Below are positions 1 through 8,683 of a stretch of 47,662 bases of DNA, one piece after another. Every line of letters begins with the position of its first letter. Positions within the stretch are counted from its first letter, which is position 1. The stretch comes from Acidimicrobiia bacterium (GTDB lineage Bacteria > Actinomycetota > Acidimicrobiia > Acidimicrobiales > CATQHL01). The stretch is taken from NCBI GenBank assembly GCA_009835395.1, contig VXXM01000048.1, positions 1 through 47,662 on the forward strand, in the 5' to 3' direction. Below the pieces are notes generated by a model. It searched no databases, had not been told where the DNA came from, and saw only the letters and a list, made by a program, of their open reading frames with translations. The position numbers and the translations under genes are program-made.

Positions 1-849
1 GCGTTGGGCACCGTGGGGGAGATGTTGGGGCTGGATGCCGACGTCCTCGCCACCGGGATCGTGGCCGTGGCCGACTCCACCATGGCGAACGCCATCCGGG
101 AGATCACCGTGCTGCGGGGAATCGATCCCCGCTCGTTCGCGCTTGTGGCGTTCGGCGGGGCCGGCCCGCTGCACGCCGCCGCCCTCGCGGACGAACTGGA
201 GATCGACACCGTCCTGGTGCCTGCCGATCCGGGTGTCCTGTCGGCCTACGGCATGTTGCACGCCGACATCCGCCATGATGTGGTGCAGAGCTTCTATGTG
301 GGGGTCGCCGAGACCGACGGCGCGACACTGGAGGCCACGCTGGCCGAGTTGGCCGAGCGTGCCCGCCTGCTCGTCAAGGAGGACGGAGTGGACGAGCGGG
401 CCATCGGGCTGGAGCCGTCCGCCGACTTGCGCTACGTGGGCCAGGAGTACACCGTGACGCTGCCGCTGTCCGCCGGGGAGCCCACCGCGCAGATGCTCGC
501 GGAGTTGCCGCAACGGTTCGCCGAGGCGCACGAGGTGCGATACGGCCACAGCAACCCTGCTGAGGACGTCGAGTTCGTGAACCTGCGGATGACGGCGCGC
601 GGCTCGCTGCGCCGCCCTGACGCCGTCGAACTGCCGGCCGGCGAGGCGGGCGAGCCCGTCGCCGTCGAGCGAACCTGGTTCGACGGCGCCTGGCTGCCCA
701 CGCCGGTGCACCGGCGCGAGGCGCTTCTGGCCGGCGCCACCGTGGCCGGTCCGGCGATCGTCCTGGAGGACGCCTGCACCACCCTCGTGCCGCCCTCGTG
801 GACGGCATCGGTGGCGGCGCACGGGCATCTCGTGCTGCGACGATCCTGA
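1..849 (+). CDS. hyuA: Hydantoinase/oxoprolinase subunit A (HyuA), C-terminal part, cut by window start
   Basis: The window opens inside this gene; 282 codons are visible and the N-terminal part of a protein normally about 650-700 residues long is missing. The family (N-methylhydantoinase A / 5-oxoprolinase) opens cyclic amide rings with ATP, together with a B subunit. Visible support is the segment FGGAGPLHAAALADELEI followed by VLVPADPGVLSAYGML, the typical core of the hydantoinase A domain, and then the usual mixed C-terminal domain ending near HLVLRR. The B subunit lies downstream at 5769-7469, separated by a racemase and four transporter genes rather than adjacent as is common. Exact substrate (hydantoin, N-methylhydantoin, oxoproline or another lactam) cannot be told from sequence. 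Confidence 0.88.
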   Translation, partial: ALGTVGEMLGLDADVLATGIVAVADSTMANAIREITVLRGIDPRSFALVAFGGAGPLHAAALADELEIDTVLVPADPGVLSAYGMLHADIRHDVVQSFYVGVAETDGATLEATLAELAERARLLVKEDGVDERAIGLEPSADLRYVGQEYTVTLPLSAGEPTAQMLAELPQRFAEAHEVRYGHSNPAEDVEFVNLRMTARGSLRRPDAVELPAGEAGEPVAVERTWFDGAWLPTPVHRREALLAGATVAGPAIVLEDACTTLVPPSWTASVAAHGHLVLRRS

Positions 850-920
850 TCCCACTGGCAGGCCCACGACCCGATGACGAGCAACCCGACGAGCGAAACG
901 ACAACCGAGGAGTGACCACG

Positions 921-1667
921 ATGCGCATCCTGCTGATCAACCCGCTGGGGGTGAACGTCTACGACGAACTCGTCGACGATGTGGTGCGCCCGGCACTCAG
1001 TTCGGACACCGAATTGACGGTGCGCTCTCTCGCCGGCACCGGCGTGCCCGAGACGGCGTTCCTGCCGGCGGCATCGCTGCTCATGAACCAACTGCTGTCG
1101 GCCGTGCAGCAGGGGGAGCGGGACGGCTTCGACGCCGTGGTGATCGGGTGTGCCTCCGACCCGGGGCTGGTCGACGCCAAGGAGCTGGTGTCGATCCCGG
1201 TGACCGCACCCATGGAGGCTGCCATCGCCACCGGGCGCGCCTTCGGTCGGCTCGCCGTCGTGGCCCCGCGCATCGAGAGCGGCGAGGGCGAGAACCTGCC
1301 GCAGGACGCCAACTGGGTGCGCCGGCTGGTGCACTCCTACAGCGGTGACTCGATCTTCGCGGGCGTGTTCTCGGCGCCCTGCCCGCACCCGCCCGCCGAC
1401 CTCGTCGACCAGCTGCTTGCCGAGGATCCCCGGAAGCTGCGGGCCACGGTGCGTCGCGGCATGTCGGAGGCTGTGGCGGGCCCGGCGGGCGACGCCGCCG
1501 AGGCGGCCTGGCGGGACCACGACGCCTCGGTGCTGTTCTTCGCCTGCACGATCTGGTCCGGTCTCCTCGGGCCGGTTCGCGACCGGGTGCCGGTGCCGGT
1601 CCTGGATCCCTTGATCACCCCGGTCCGCTACGCCGAGATGCTGGCCGGCGCAGGGCGGAAGTTCTGA
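921..1667 (+). CDS. Asp/Glu/hydantoin racemase family protein
   Basis: A 248-residue cytoplasmic protein of the Asp/Glu/hydantoin racemase superfamily, which uses two cysteines as acid and base for epimerisation. Both are visible: Cys in VVIGCASDPGL and Cys in FFACTIWSGLLGP, each at the end of a strand as expected. I chose the ATG at 921 because the protein then begins MRILLINPLGVN, the usual first strand, and a GAGG lies just upstream; an open frame continues further 5' but shows no family similarity. It sits 71 nt after the hydantoinase A gene and before a peptide-type ABC transporter. It could supply one enantiomer of a hydantoin or of a related heterocycle. Racemase versus decarboxylase or isomerase activity within the superfamily is not resolved. 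Confidence 0.82.
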   Translation: MRILLINPLGVNVYDELVDDVVRPALSSDTELTVRSLAGTGVPETAFLPAASLLMNQLLSAVQQGERDGFDAVVIGCASDPGLVDAKELVSIPVTAPMEAAIATGRAFGRLAVVAPRIESGEGENLPQDANWVRRLVHSYSGDSIFAGVFSAPCPHPPADLVDQLLAEDPRKLRATVRRGMSEAVAGPAGDAAEAAWRDHDASVLFFACTIWSGLLGPVRDRVPVPVLDPLITPVRYAEMLAGAGRKF

Positions 1668-1696
1668 GCACGTGACCCACCGCCCGATCGCCCCGG

Positions 1697-1713
1697 CCGG
1701 AGGATCGCTCCGG
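1697..1713 (+). promoter_or_regulatory. Hairpin touching the ribosome-binding site of the first permease gene
   Basis: CCGGAG (1697-1702) and CTCCGG (1708-1713) form a perfect 6-bp stem with a 5-nt loop. The likely ribosome-binding site GGGAG (1712-1716) overlaps the last bases of the right arm, 7 nt before the GTG at 1724. The stem could modulate translation of the transporter relative to the upstream enzymes. It could also be chance in GC-rich DNA. Confidence 0.3.
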
Positions 1714-1723
1714 GAGCGCTGAG

Positions 1724-2731
1724 GTGCCGCTCGCCATCTACATCGCCCGCCGCCTGGTGTTCCTGGTGGTGGCGCTGTTCGGTGTCTCGCTGATCACGTT
1801 CGTGATCACCCGGGTCCTGCCGGGGAACCCGGCCTACCTGATCGTCGGCGTGCAGGCCGACGAGTCGACCCTCGAGGCGGTGATCGAGCGTCTGGGCATC
1901 GACCGCCCGATCATGGAGCAGTACGGCCACTACATGCGCCAGCTGTTCTCGGGCGACCTGGGCGACAGCTGGCGCACCAAGAACCCGGTGACCACCGACT
2001 TCGCGGTCCGCTGGCCGGCGACGATCGAGTTGGCGTCGGCGGCCGCGATCCTGTCGGTGGCCTGGTCGGTGCCTTTCGGCATCATCTCGGCGCTGCGCAG
2101 ACGCTCCCTCTCGGACCGGTTGGCGAACGTCGCCTCCGGCCTGGGTGTGTCCATCCCCGAGTTCTGGTTGGGGATCATCCTGATCCTGGTCTTCTTCTTC
2201 CATCTGGGCATCGCCCCGGCCCCCATCGGACGATCTCTCGGGACGGTCCCGCCCGATGTCACGGGGCTCTACACGCTCGACTCGCTGATCGCCGGCGACT
2301 GGGGGGCGCTGCGCTCGGCTCTGGCGCAACTCGCCCTGCCGGCGATCACGCTGGCGATCACCACCGGCGCGCCCCTGTTGCGCGTCACCCGCGGCTTCAT
2401 GCGCGAGACCATGGCGTCGCACCACATCCGCTCGGCGCGGGCGCTGGGCGTGCCCGAGCGCTCCATCGTCCTGCGCCACGCCCTGCCGAACGTGCTGCTG
2501 CCGGTGTCCACCATGGCGGCCATGATGTACGGCTACCTGCTCGGCGGGACCGTCCTGGTGGAGTTCGTGTTCGCCTGGCCCGGGATCGGCAAGTACGCCA
2601 TCGACTCCATCAACGCCTCGGACTACGCCCCCGTGCTGGCCGCGGTCCTGCTGAGTGCCTGCAGCTACATCATCGTGTACCTGATCATGGACATCCTGCA
2701 CTTCATCATCGATCCGAGGACACGGACGTGA
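1724..2731 (+). CDS. ABC transporter permease, DppB/OppB type
   Basis: A 335-residue inner-membrane permease of the dipeptide/oligopeptide/nickel family. The protein starts IYIARRLVFLVVALFGVSLITF (first membrane segment), followed by the family motif GDLGDS and about five more membrane spans. The cytoplasmic coupling (EAA) loop is visible as ARALGVPERSIVLRHALPN near residue 245. The start is GTG at 1724 with GGGAG 7 nt upstream. Its stop overlaps the next start (GTGA), so the two permeases are translationally coupled. It forms the translocation pore with the next gene; the two ATPases that follow complete the importer. No binding protein is present here, so the substrate is undefined; neighbours suggest peptides or cyclic amide/ureide compounds. 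Confidence 0.93.
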   Translation: MPLAIYIARRLVFLVVALFGVSLITFVITRVLPGNPAYLIVGVQADESTLEAVIERLGIDRPIMEQYGHYMRQLFSGDLGDSWRTKNPVTTDFAVRWPATIELASAAAILSVAWSVPFGIISALRRRSLSDRLANVASGLGVSIPEFWLGIILILVFFFHLGIAPAPIGRSLGTVPPDVTGLYTLDSLIAGDWGALRSALAQLALPAITLAITTGAPLLRVTRGFMRETMASHHIRSARALGVPERSIVLRHALPNVLLPVSTMAAMMYGYLLGGTVLVEFVFAWPGIGKYAIDSINASDYAPVLAAVLLSACSYIIVYLIMDILHFIIDPRTRT

Positions 2732-3723
2732 GCGTCGTCTCGCCGCGCGCCTCGGGGAGCAGTGCTCCGGTGGGACGGCGCCGCCTCATCGACTCGGCGC
2801 GGTCGTCCCGGCTGGTCGTCGCCGTTGCGACAGCGGTGATCCTCGTGGTCGCCCTGGTCTGGGACCCCGACTGGCGGGCGCTCCGGGTGGTCGTGTCCGT
2901 GCTGGCGATACTCGTGGCCCCGGCGGTGTGGGACTCGCAACGGCGGGTGATCCGGCCCGCCGTGGCTGTGATGCTCGCCCTCATCCTGATGGCCCTCATC
3001 GGGCCGCTGTTCACGCGCGATCCGCTCATGCTCAGCGTCGGCGAGTCGCTGACCGGGCCCAGCGGCGACCTCTGGTTCGGCACGGACCAGTTCGGCCGGG
3101 ACATCTTCGCCAGGGTGATTCACGGGGCGCGCCTCGACCTTGGCGTCGGCTTCAGCGCGGCGGCCCTGGCGGTCATCGTCGGCATGCCGCTCGGCGCCCT
3201 GGCCGTCTTCCGGGGTGGCCTGTTCGACTCGGTGCTGCTGCGCATCTCCGAAGCGTTCCAGTCGTTCCCCACGCTCCTGCTGGCTCTCGGAATCGTGGCG
3301 GCGGTTGGACCGAGCATCCCCATCCTGATCTTCATCATCGCCATCGTGAACGTGCCGGTCTACCTGCGCCTCACGCGCAGCGCGGTGGCCCCCATCGTCA
3401 ATGCGGATTTCGTGCTGGCGGCTCGCTGCGCCGGGCAGCGCGAGCTGACGATCCTCTTCCGCCACATCCTTCCCAACGTGAGGCAGGTGGTCCTGGCGCA
3501 GTTCTCGGTGAACGTGGCCTGGGCCATCCAGATCCTGGCGGCGCTGAGCTTCGTGGGCCTGGGCGTGCCGGTTCCCACACCCGAGTGGGGTGCCATGGTG
3601 CGGGAGGGCTACGAGCAGTTGGTCTACGGCCGCTGGTGGGTCTCGGTGTTCCCCGGTGTGGCGATCCTGACGACGATCCTGACCCTCAACCAGTTGTCCG
3701 ATCGCGTGAGGCACGGGACATGA
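2728..3723 (+). CDS. ABC transporter permease, DppC/OppC type
   Basis: A 331-residue permease, partner of the preceding DppB-like protein. Family signatures are GTDQFGRDIFARVIHGAR near residue 112 and the EAA loop AARCAGQRELTILFRHILPN near residue 232. The N-terminus carries two hydrophobic segments (about residues 30-70) before the canonical domain, where most OppC proteins have one. GTG at 2728 overlaps the upstream stop, and its own stop overlaps the ATG of the ATPase gene (ATGA at 3720-3723). It is expected to form a heterodimeric pore in the cytoplasmic membrane. Confidence 0.93.
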   Translation: MSVVSPRASGSSAPVGRRRLIDSARSSRLVVAVATAVILVVALVWDPDWRALRVVVSVLAILVAPAVWDSQRRVIRPAVAVMLALILMALIGPLFTRDPLMLSVGESLTGPSGDLWFGTDQFGRDIFARVIHGARLDLGVGFSAAALAVIVGMPLGALAVFRGGLFDSVLLRISEAFQSFPTLLLALGIVAAVGPSIPILIFIIAIVNVPVYLRLTRSAVAPIVNADFVLAARCAGQRELTILFRHILPNVRQVVLAQFSVNVAWAIQILAALSFVGLGVPVPTPEWGAMVREGYEQLVYGRWWVSVFPGVAILTTILTLNQLSDRVRHGT

Positions 3724-4739
3724 GCCCCGGAGAGAGGTCCGAGGTGCCGGCGCCGGAGATCGAATCGAAGGCGGCCGCCCCGACCGACGTCCCCGTCCTG
3801 GACGTCGTCGACCTGACCGTCGGCTTCGGTTCTTCCACCAACCGGCGGTCCATCCCGCTGCAGGGCATCCATCTGCAGGTCGCCGCGGGCGAGCGGATGG
3901 CCCTGGTCGGCGAGTCCGGGTCGGGCAAGAGCCTCACGGCAGCGGCGGTGCTGGGGCTGCTGCCCGACGGGGCCGAGGTCATCCGCGGTTCGGTCCGCCT
4001 CGACGGCGAGGAACTGATCGGCGCGCCGGAGCGCCGCTTGCGCGATCTGCGGGGTCGCCGCATGGCGATCATGTTCCAGAACCCCCGCGCCTCGCTGAAC
4101 CCGGTTCTCACCGTGGGCGGGCAGATCGCAGAGGTGATCAGGGTGCACGGCGAGGCGGGCCGGAAGGAGAGCTGGTCTCAAGCGGTCGATCTGCTGGCGG
4201 AGATGGGTATCCCCAATGCCCCTCGTCGTGCCAAGGACTACGTGCACCAGTACTCCGGCGGCATGGCCCAGCGCGCCGCGCTGGCCATGGCGTTGTCCTG
4301 CCGCCCCGATCTACTCATCGCGGACGAGCCCACGACAGGCCTCGACGCCACGCTGCAGCAACAGGTGCTGGAACTCGTGGTGGAGCAGGTGGACTCCCGG
4401 GACGCCTCGCTGCTGCTGATCACCCACGACATCGCCGTGGCCCGCAGCCACTGCGAGCGCACGACGGTGATGTACGCCGGCCGCGTGATGGAGTCCGGCC
4501 CGACCGCCACAGTCACCGCCGACCCGAAGAATCCCTACACCAGTGCTCTGCTCAAGGCCTTCGGCACGGTAGACCAGCGCCGGATGTATGCCATCGGCGG
4601 GGTGGTGCCGACACTGCTCGGTGAGCTCGGCGAGTGCGCCTTCGCCGACCGGTGCCCGCTGGCCGCCCCCGAGTGCCGAGACGGCGTTCCCGAGTTGCGT
4701 CAGCTCGACGACCGTCGAGTGGCGTGCGTGAAGGCATGA
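3720..4739 (+). CDS. ABC transporter ATP-binding protein, DppD/OppD type
   Basis: A 339-residue ATPase. Walker A is GESGSGKS, the ABC signature is YSGGMAQR, and Walker B runs LLIADEPTTGLD; the H-loop histidine is in LLITHDIA. The C-terminal oligopeptide/dipeptide extension has the cysteine-rich motif CAFADRCPLAAPEC typical of OppD/DppD. I chose ATG 3720 because it overlaps the permease stop (ATGA); the same frame is open far upstream, but that stretch is only permease shadow. Its stop overlaps the next ATPase start at 4736 in the same way. It energises the permease pair as a heterodimer with the next protein. Confidence 0.94.
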   Translation: MSPGERSEVPAPEIESKAAAPTDVPVLDVVDLTVGFGSSTNRRSIPLQGIHLQVAAGERMALVGESGSGKSLTAAAVLGLLPDGAEVIRGSVRLDGEELIGAPERRLRDLRGRRMAIMFQNPRASLNPVLTVGGQIAEVIRVHGEAGRKESWSQAVDLLAEMGIPNAPRRAKDYVHQYSGGMAQRAALAMALSCRPDLLIADEPTTGLDATLQQQVLELVVEQVDSRDASLLLITHDIAVARSHCERTTVMYAGRVMESGPTATVTADPKNPYTSALLKAFGTVDQRRMYAIGGVVPTLLGELGECAFADRCPLAAPECRDGVPELRQLDDRRVACVKA

Positions 4740-5752
4740 GCACCCAGACCTCCCCGAACGGCGGCCCGGTCGTCGAGGTGCGCGAGCTGGTCAAGGACTA
4801 TGTGACCCGCGACGCCCGGCTGCGCCAGCACATCGCTCGGGCCGTGGACGGTGTCAGCTTCGAGATCGGTGCCGGCGAGACCTTCGCCATCGTGGGCGAG
4901 TCCGGATCCGGCAAGACGACGGTCGGACGGGTGCTGCTGAAGCTCACCTCGGCGACCGACGGGACGGTGACCTTCCGCGGGGACGAGATCCTGGACATCA
5001 AGGAGCGACACTTCCGCCCGGAGCGCCGGCACATGCAGATGGTGTTCCAGGATCCGCTGGCGGCATTCGACCCGCAGGCGACGATCCGCTCGAGCCTGCG
5101 CGAGTTCACCCGGCTCAGCGGCATCGAGACACGTCTGGAGCAGAACGAGGCGATCGCCAGGGCGGTGCGCAGCGTCGGCCTGGAGCCCGACATCGTCGAC
5201 CGCCGGCCGTCGCAGGTCAGCGGCGGGCAGCTCCAGCGCCTCAGCATCGCCCGCTCGTTGCTGCCCGAGCCGGAGTTGCTGTTCCTCGACGAGCCGACCT
5301 CCTCGCTGGACGTCTCGATCCGCGGCCAGATCGTCAACCTGCTGCTCGACCTGCAGGAGAGCAACGACCTGGCTTACCTGCTGGTCGCCCACGATCTTCG
5401 GGTCGTCTACGCCATGGCCCACCGGGTGGCGGTCATGTATCTGGGACAGTTCGTGGAGGTGGGCGCGCGGGATCAGGTCTACGCCAACGCCCGGCACCCC
5501 TACACCCGGGGACTGCTGGAGGCCGCCGAGTTGGACGAGCCGCCGCGCCGCGGCGACCCTGTCCGGCTCGTCGGTGAGATCAGCGAGGAGGCGGCCACCA
5601 AGCCGGGCTGCCGCCTCACGCTGCGCTGCCCGTACGCGGTCGAGCGTTGCGAGGAGCCGCAACCCCTCCGGGAGACAAGCGCCGGGCACCTCGTACGATG
5701 CTGGCGAGCAGTCGAGCAGCCCGTCGAAATCGGCCTTCCCCCCGACGACTGA
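4736..5752 (+). CDS. ABC transporter ATP-binding protein, DppF/OppF type
   Basis: A 338-residue ATPase and the second nucleotide-binding subunit of the importer. Walker A is GESGSGKTT, the signature is VSGGQLQRLSIAR, and Walker B runs LLFLDEPTSSLD; LLVAHDLRVV supplies the H-loop. The C-terminal family extension ends with paired cysteines (LRCPYAVERC). The start ATG overlaps the DppD stop. The hydantoinase B gene follows 16 nt after the stop, so transport and ring-opening enzymes are probably co-transcribed. Confidence 0.94.
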   Translation: MSTQTSPNGGPVVEVRELVKDYVTRDARLRQHIARAVDGVSFEIGAGETFAIVGESGSGKTTVGRVLLKLTSATDGTVTFRGDEILDIKERHFRPERRHMQMVFQDPLAAFDPQATIRSSLREFTRLSGIETRLEQNEAIARAVRSVGLEPDIVDRRPSQVSGGQLQRLSIARSLLPEPELLFLDEPTSSLDVSIRGQIVNLLLDLQESNDLAYLLVAHDLRVVYAMAHRVAVMYLGQFVEVGARDQVYANARHPYTRGLLEAAELDEPPRRGDPVRLVGEISEEAATKPGCRLTLRCPYAVERCEEPQPLRETSAGHLVRCWRAVEQPVEIGLPPDD

Positions 5753-5768
5753 GAACAAGGAGCTTCCG

Positions 5769-7469
5769 ATGACACAGGTGGATCCGGTCACGACCGAGGT
5801 GATCCGCAACGCCTTCATCTCGATCGCCTCGCAGATGAACAACAACCTGGCACGGTCGGCCTACACGCCGATCATCTACGAGATGAAGGACTGCTCGGTG
5901 GGGCTCTTCAACCAGAACGCCGAGCTGCTGGGCCAGGCGCCCGGTCTGCCGATCTTCCTGGGCAGCCTCGAGGCGGCGATCAACGCCACGACCGAGCACT
6001 TCGGCGGCCCGGAGATCTACAAGCCCGGTGACGTCTACGCGGTCAACGACAGCTACCTGGTGGGCAGCCACCTCAACGACGTGAGTGTGTTCTCGCCGAT
6101 CTTCCACAAGGGCGACCTGGTGGGCTTCGGGGCCACCAAGGCGCACTGGATGGACATCGGCGCCAAGGATCCCAGCCAGACCAACGACGCCACCTCCATC
6201 TACGAGGAGGGCTACCGGCTCGGTCCCACCCACCTGTACCGGGAGGGACGGCCCGAGACGGGCGTGCTGCAGTTCATCACCCGCAACAGCCGCCTGCCGC
6301 GCTCCATCTGGGGTGACCTGCACGCCCAGATCGCCGCCTGCCGGACGGGCGAGCGTCAGCTCAACGAACTGATGGACCGGTTCGGGCGCTCGGCGGTCGA
6401 GGCGGCCGCCGCGGTGGTCTTCGAGCAGTGCGAGCGGCTGGATCGCGAGGTCGTGGCGGCCACTGCCGACGGCACCTTCGTGACCGAGGGCACGATGGAC
6501 AGTTGGGGTCCCGGTGGAGGCCCGGTGTACGTGCGGGCGACGGTCACCGTCGAGGGCGACGAGATGGTCCTCGACCTGGACGGCTCCTCGCCGCAGACGC
6601 CCGGCTGCATGAACTGCGGCTTCGCCCAGACGATCGCCGCAGCCCGGCTGGCCTACAAGCTGCTCATCAACCCCGAGGTGCCGGTCACGGCCGGCACGTT
6701 TCGGAACCTGCAGGTCCGGGCGCCGGAAGCCTCGATTTTCGACGCCCGCGAGCCGGCGGCGTGCCAGTACTACTTCCCGCACCTGGGTCTGATGATCGAT
6801 CTGTTCATCAGTGCTCTGGCGCAGAGCATGCCCGACAGGGTGGTGGCCGCGCAGCCCGCAGACCCGATGAATGTGCTGTTCGTGGGCAAGGACCCGGCCA
6901 CCGGCGATCCGTTCGTGACCGGCGAGGCCACGGCGGTGGGCTGGGGTGCCTGGTCCGGCGGGGACGGCACCAACGGGATGATCAATTACGGCGGCGGCGA
7001 CCTGAAGAACATCCCGGTGGAGGTCATGGAGTCCCGCTATCCCATCAGGGTGCATCGCTACGCCGTGTCGCCGGACTCGGGCGGGCGGGGCCGCTGGCGG
7101 GGCGGCTGCGGCGTGAAGCGCGAGTACGAGGTGCTGGCCGACGGGGTCACGCTCTCCACCTGGTTCGAGCGCACCACCACGCGCGCCTGGGGGCTGTTCG
7201 GCGGTGAGCCGGGCGGCGCCACCGAGGCGGTGATCACCATCGACGGGGAGTCCACGCCGGTCATGAAGGTGAACCGCTTCTCCGCCCCCAAAGGCAGCCG
7301 CCTGCGGGTCTCCACCGGTGGTGGTGGCGGGTACGGCGACCCCGCCGAGCGCAGCGAGGAGGACCTGCGCCGGGACCTGATCGAGGGCTACACCACGGTC
7401 GTGCCGCCGGGGATGGACATCGATCCATCCAACGGCTCGGGCAACGGCACCGCGGGGAACGGCTCATGA
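5769..7469 (+). CDS. hyuB: Hydantoinase/oxoprolinase subunit B (HyuB)
   Basis: A 566-residue cytoplasmic subunit of the N-methylhydantoinase/oxoprolinase B family, near the normal family length. The protein starts VDPVTTEVIRNAFISIASQMN and has the family segments YEMKDCSVGLF, GDVYAVNDSYLVGSHLND, WMDIGAKDPS, and a glycine-rich C-terminal part with RGGCGVKREYEV and STGGGGGYGDP. AAGGAG sits 6-7 nt before the ATG at 5769; an upstream in-frame extension lies inside the ATPase gene and is not family-like. It is expected to pair with the A subunit whose 3' end opens this window. Its stop overlaps the next ATG (7466-7469). Confidence 0.93.
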   Translation: MTQVDPVTTEVIRNAFISIASQMNNNLARSAYTPIIYEMKDCSVGLFNQNAELLGQAPGLPIFLGSLEAAINATTEHFGGPEIYKPGDVYAVNDSYLVGSHLNDVSVFSPIFHKGDLVGFGATKAHWMDIGAKDPSQTNDATSIYEEGYRLGPTHLYREGRPETGVLQFITRNSRLPRSIWGDLHAQIAACRTGERQLNELMDRFGRSAVEAAAAVVFEQCERLDREVVAATADGTFVTEGTMDSWGPGGGPVYVRATVTVEGDEMVLDLDGSSPQTPGCMNCGFAQTIAAARLAYKLLINPEVPVTAGTFRNLQVRAPEASIFDAREPAACQYYFPHLGLMIDLFISALAQSMPDRVVAAQPADPMNVLFVGKDPATGDPFVTGEATAVGWGAWSGGDGTNGMINYGGGDLKNIPVEVMESRYPIRVHRYAVSPDSGGRGRWRGGCGVKREYEVLADGVTLSTWFERTTTRAWGLFGGEPGGATEAVITIDGESTPVMKVNRFSAPKGSRLRVSTGGGGGYGDPAERSEEDLRRDLIEGYTTVVPPGMDIDPSNGSGNGTAGNGS

Positions 7470-8683
7470 GCACCGCCGGCCCGCTGCGGATTCGGGGAGC
7501 CTCCTGGCTGGACGTCGCCACGGGCGAGCCGGCCCGCTGCGACCTGCTGGTCGACGACGGCATGATCGAGCGGGACGACGGGCGCCAGGCGGCGACCGTG
7601 GACGCCTCGGGGATGACCGCCATGTATGGCCTGTGGGACTGTCACTCCCATCCCGGCGGTCTCATGTACGACAACGCAGGAGTGGGGTTCTTCGAGGGGT
7701 TGCCCGACCGCACGATCCGCGCGGGGGAGAACTTCGCCGGTGCGGTGGCGGCGGGTGTCACGGGCGTGCGCTGCCTGTCCGAGGGCGATGAGTTGGACCT
7801 GGCATGGGGCCGGGCCTATGCGGCCGGGACGTCGCTCGGCCCACGGGTCACCGGCGCCGGGCGGGCCCTCCGCACCACCGCCGGCCACGGCACCTGTTTC
7901 CCGCGGTACTACACCCGCATGAACCTGGAGTTGACCTGCGACGGTCCCGACGACATGGCCCGGGCGGTGCGCCGCCAGCTGGAGCGCGGCGCCCAGTGGA
8001 TCAAGATCATGCTCACCGGTGGCCTCTACAGCCCGCACGAAACCTGCGACGGCGGCCAGTTCACCGACGCGGAGCTGGACGCCGTCATGGACGTGGCCAA
8101 CCAGAGAGGCATTCCGGTGGCGGCGCATTGCGGCGGCTCCGAGCCTGCGATCGCCTTCTCCCAGCGCGGCGGCCGGTCGGTGGAGCACGGCTACATGCTG
8201 AACGAGGAGGCCGCCGCCGTCATGGCCGCCAACGGCACCTGGCTGGTGCCAACGGTGGGCGTCACTCATGACCAGGAATACATCGAGGCCGAGGAGTGGC
8301 CCAAACACGCCGCCGAGCGCTCCCGGGAGGTTCTGCCCGGGCACGCCGAGGCGCTGAAGATGTGCATTGCCGCCGGTGTGCGCATCGCCACCGGCGCCGA
8401 CCTGAACCCCATCGGCGAGCGGCTGCACCGTGAGCTGGAGATGCTCGAGCGGGCCGGCATGGACCGCCGCTCGGTGCTGCACGCCGCCTCGGTCGGGGGG
8501 CGCGCTCTCAACGGGTTCGGCGGCGCCACCGCGGCGGTGCCCGGCGCCGCGGCCGATCTGATACTGCTGGAGGGGAATCCCATGGACTCCCTGCAGGCGC
8601 TGCGGAAGCCGCGGCTGGTGATCACCCACGGCCGCCCAGCGGCCGGCGAGATGGCCCGGGGATTGATCGGAGATTCGCCATGA
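7466..8683 (+). CDS. Metal-dependent amidohydrolase
   Basis: A 405-residue amidohydrolase-superfamily enzyme of the imidazolonepropionase/prolidase-like branch. The metal site is readable: the HxH in WDCHSHPGG, a lysine in QWIKIMLTGG that could be the carboxylated bridging residue, His in VAAHCGG, His in SVEHGYML, and the late Asp in IATGADLNP. A small beta-sandwich brackets the barrel at both ends, as usual. The ATG overlaps the hydantoinase B stop and the stop overlaps the next gene, so it belongs to the same operon. It probably hydrolyses an amide or cyclic amide produced by, or parallel to, the hydantoinase; the substrate is not predictable from sequence. Confidence 0.85.
   Translation: MSTAGPLRIRGASWLDVATGEPARCDLLVDDGMIERDDGRQAATVDASGMTAMYGLWDCHSHPGGLMYDNAGVGFFEGLPDRTIRAGENFAGAVAAGVTGVRCLSEGDELDLAWGRAYAAGTSLGPRVTGAGRALRTTAGHGTCFPRYYTRMNLELTCDGPDDMARAVRRQLERGAQWIKIMLTGGLYSPHETCDGGQFTDAELDAVMDVANQRGIPVAAHCGGSEPAIAFSQRGGRSVEHGYMLNEEAAAVMAANGTWLVPTVGVTHDQEYIEAEEWPKHAAERSREVLPGHAEALKMCIAAGVRIATGADLNPIGERLHRELEMLERAGMDRRSVLHAASVGGRALNGFGGATAAVPGAAADLILLEGNPMDSLQALRKPRLVITHGRPAAGEMARGLIGDSP

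Noticed and set aside
5694..5699. TACGAT as a promoter for hydantoinase B
   Set aside because: It lies inside the DppF coding region, and close gene spacing suggests co-transcription; one hexamer is insufficient.
5616..7055. 479-codon minus-strand frame opposite hydantoinase B
   Set aside because: No recognisable domain; explained by high third-position GC of hyuB on the other strand.
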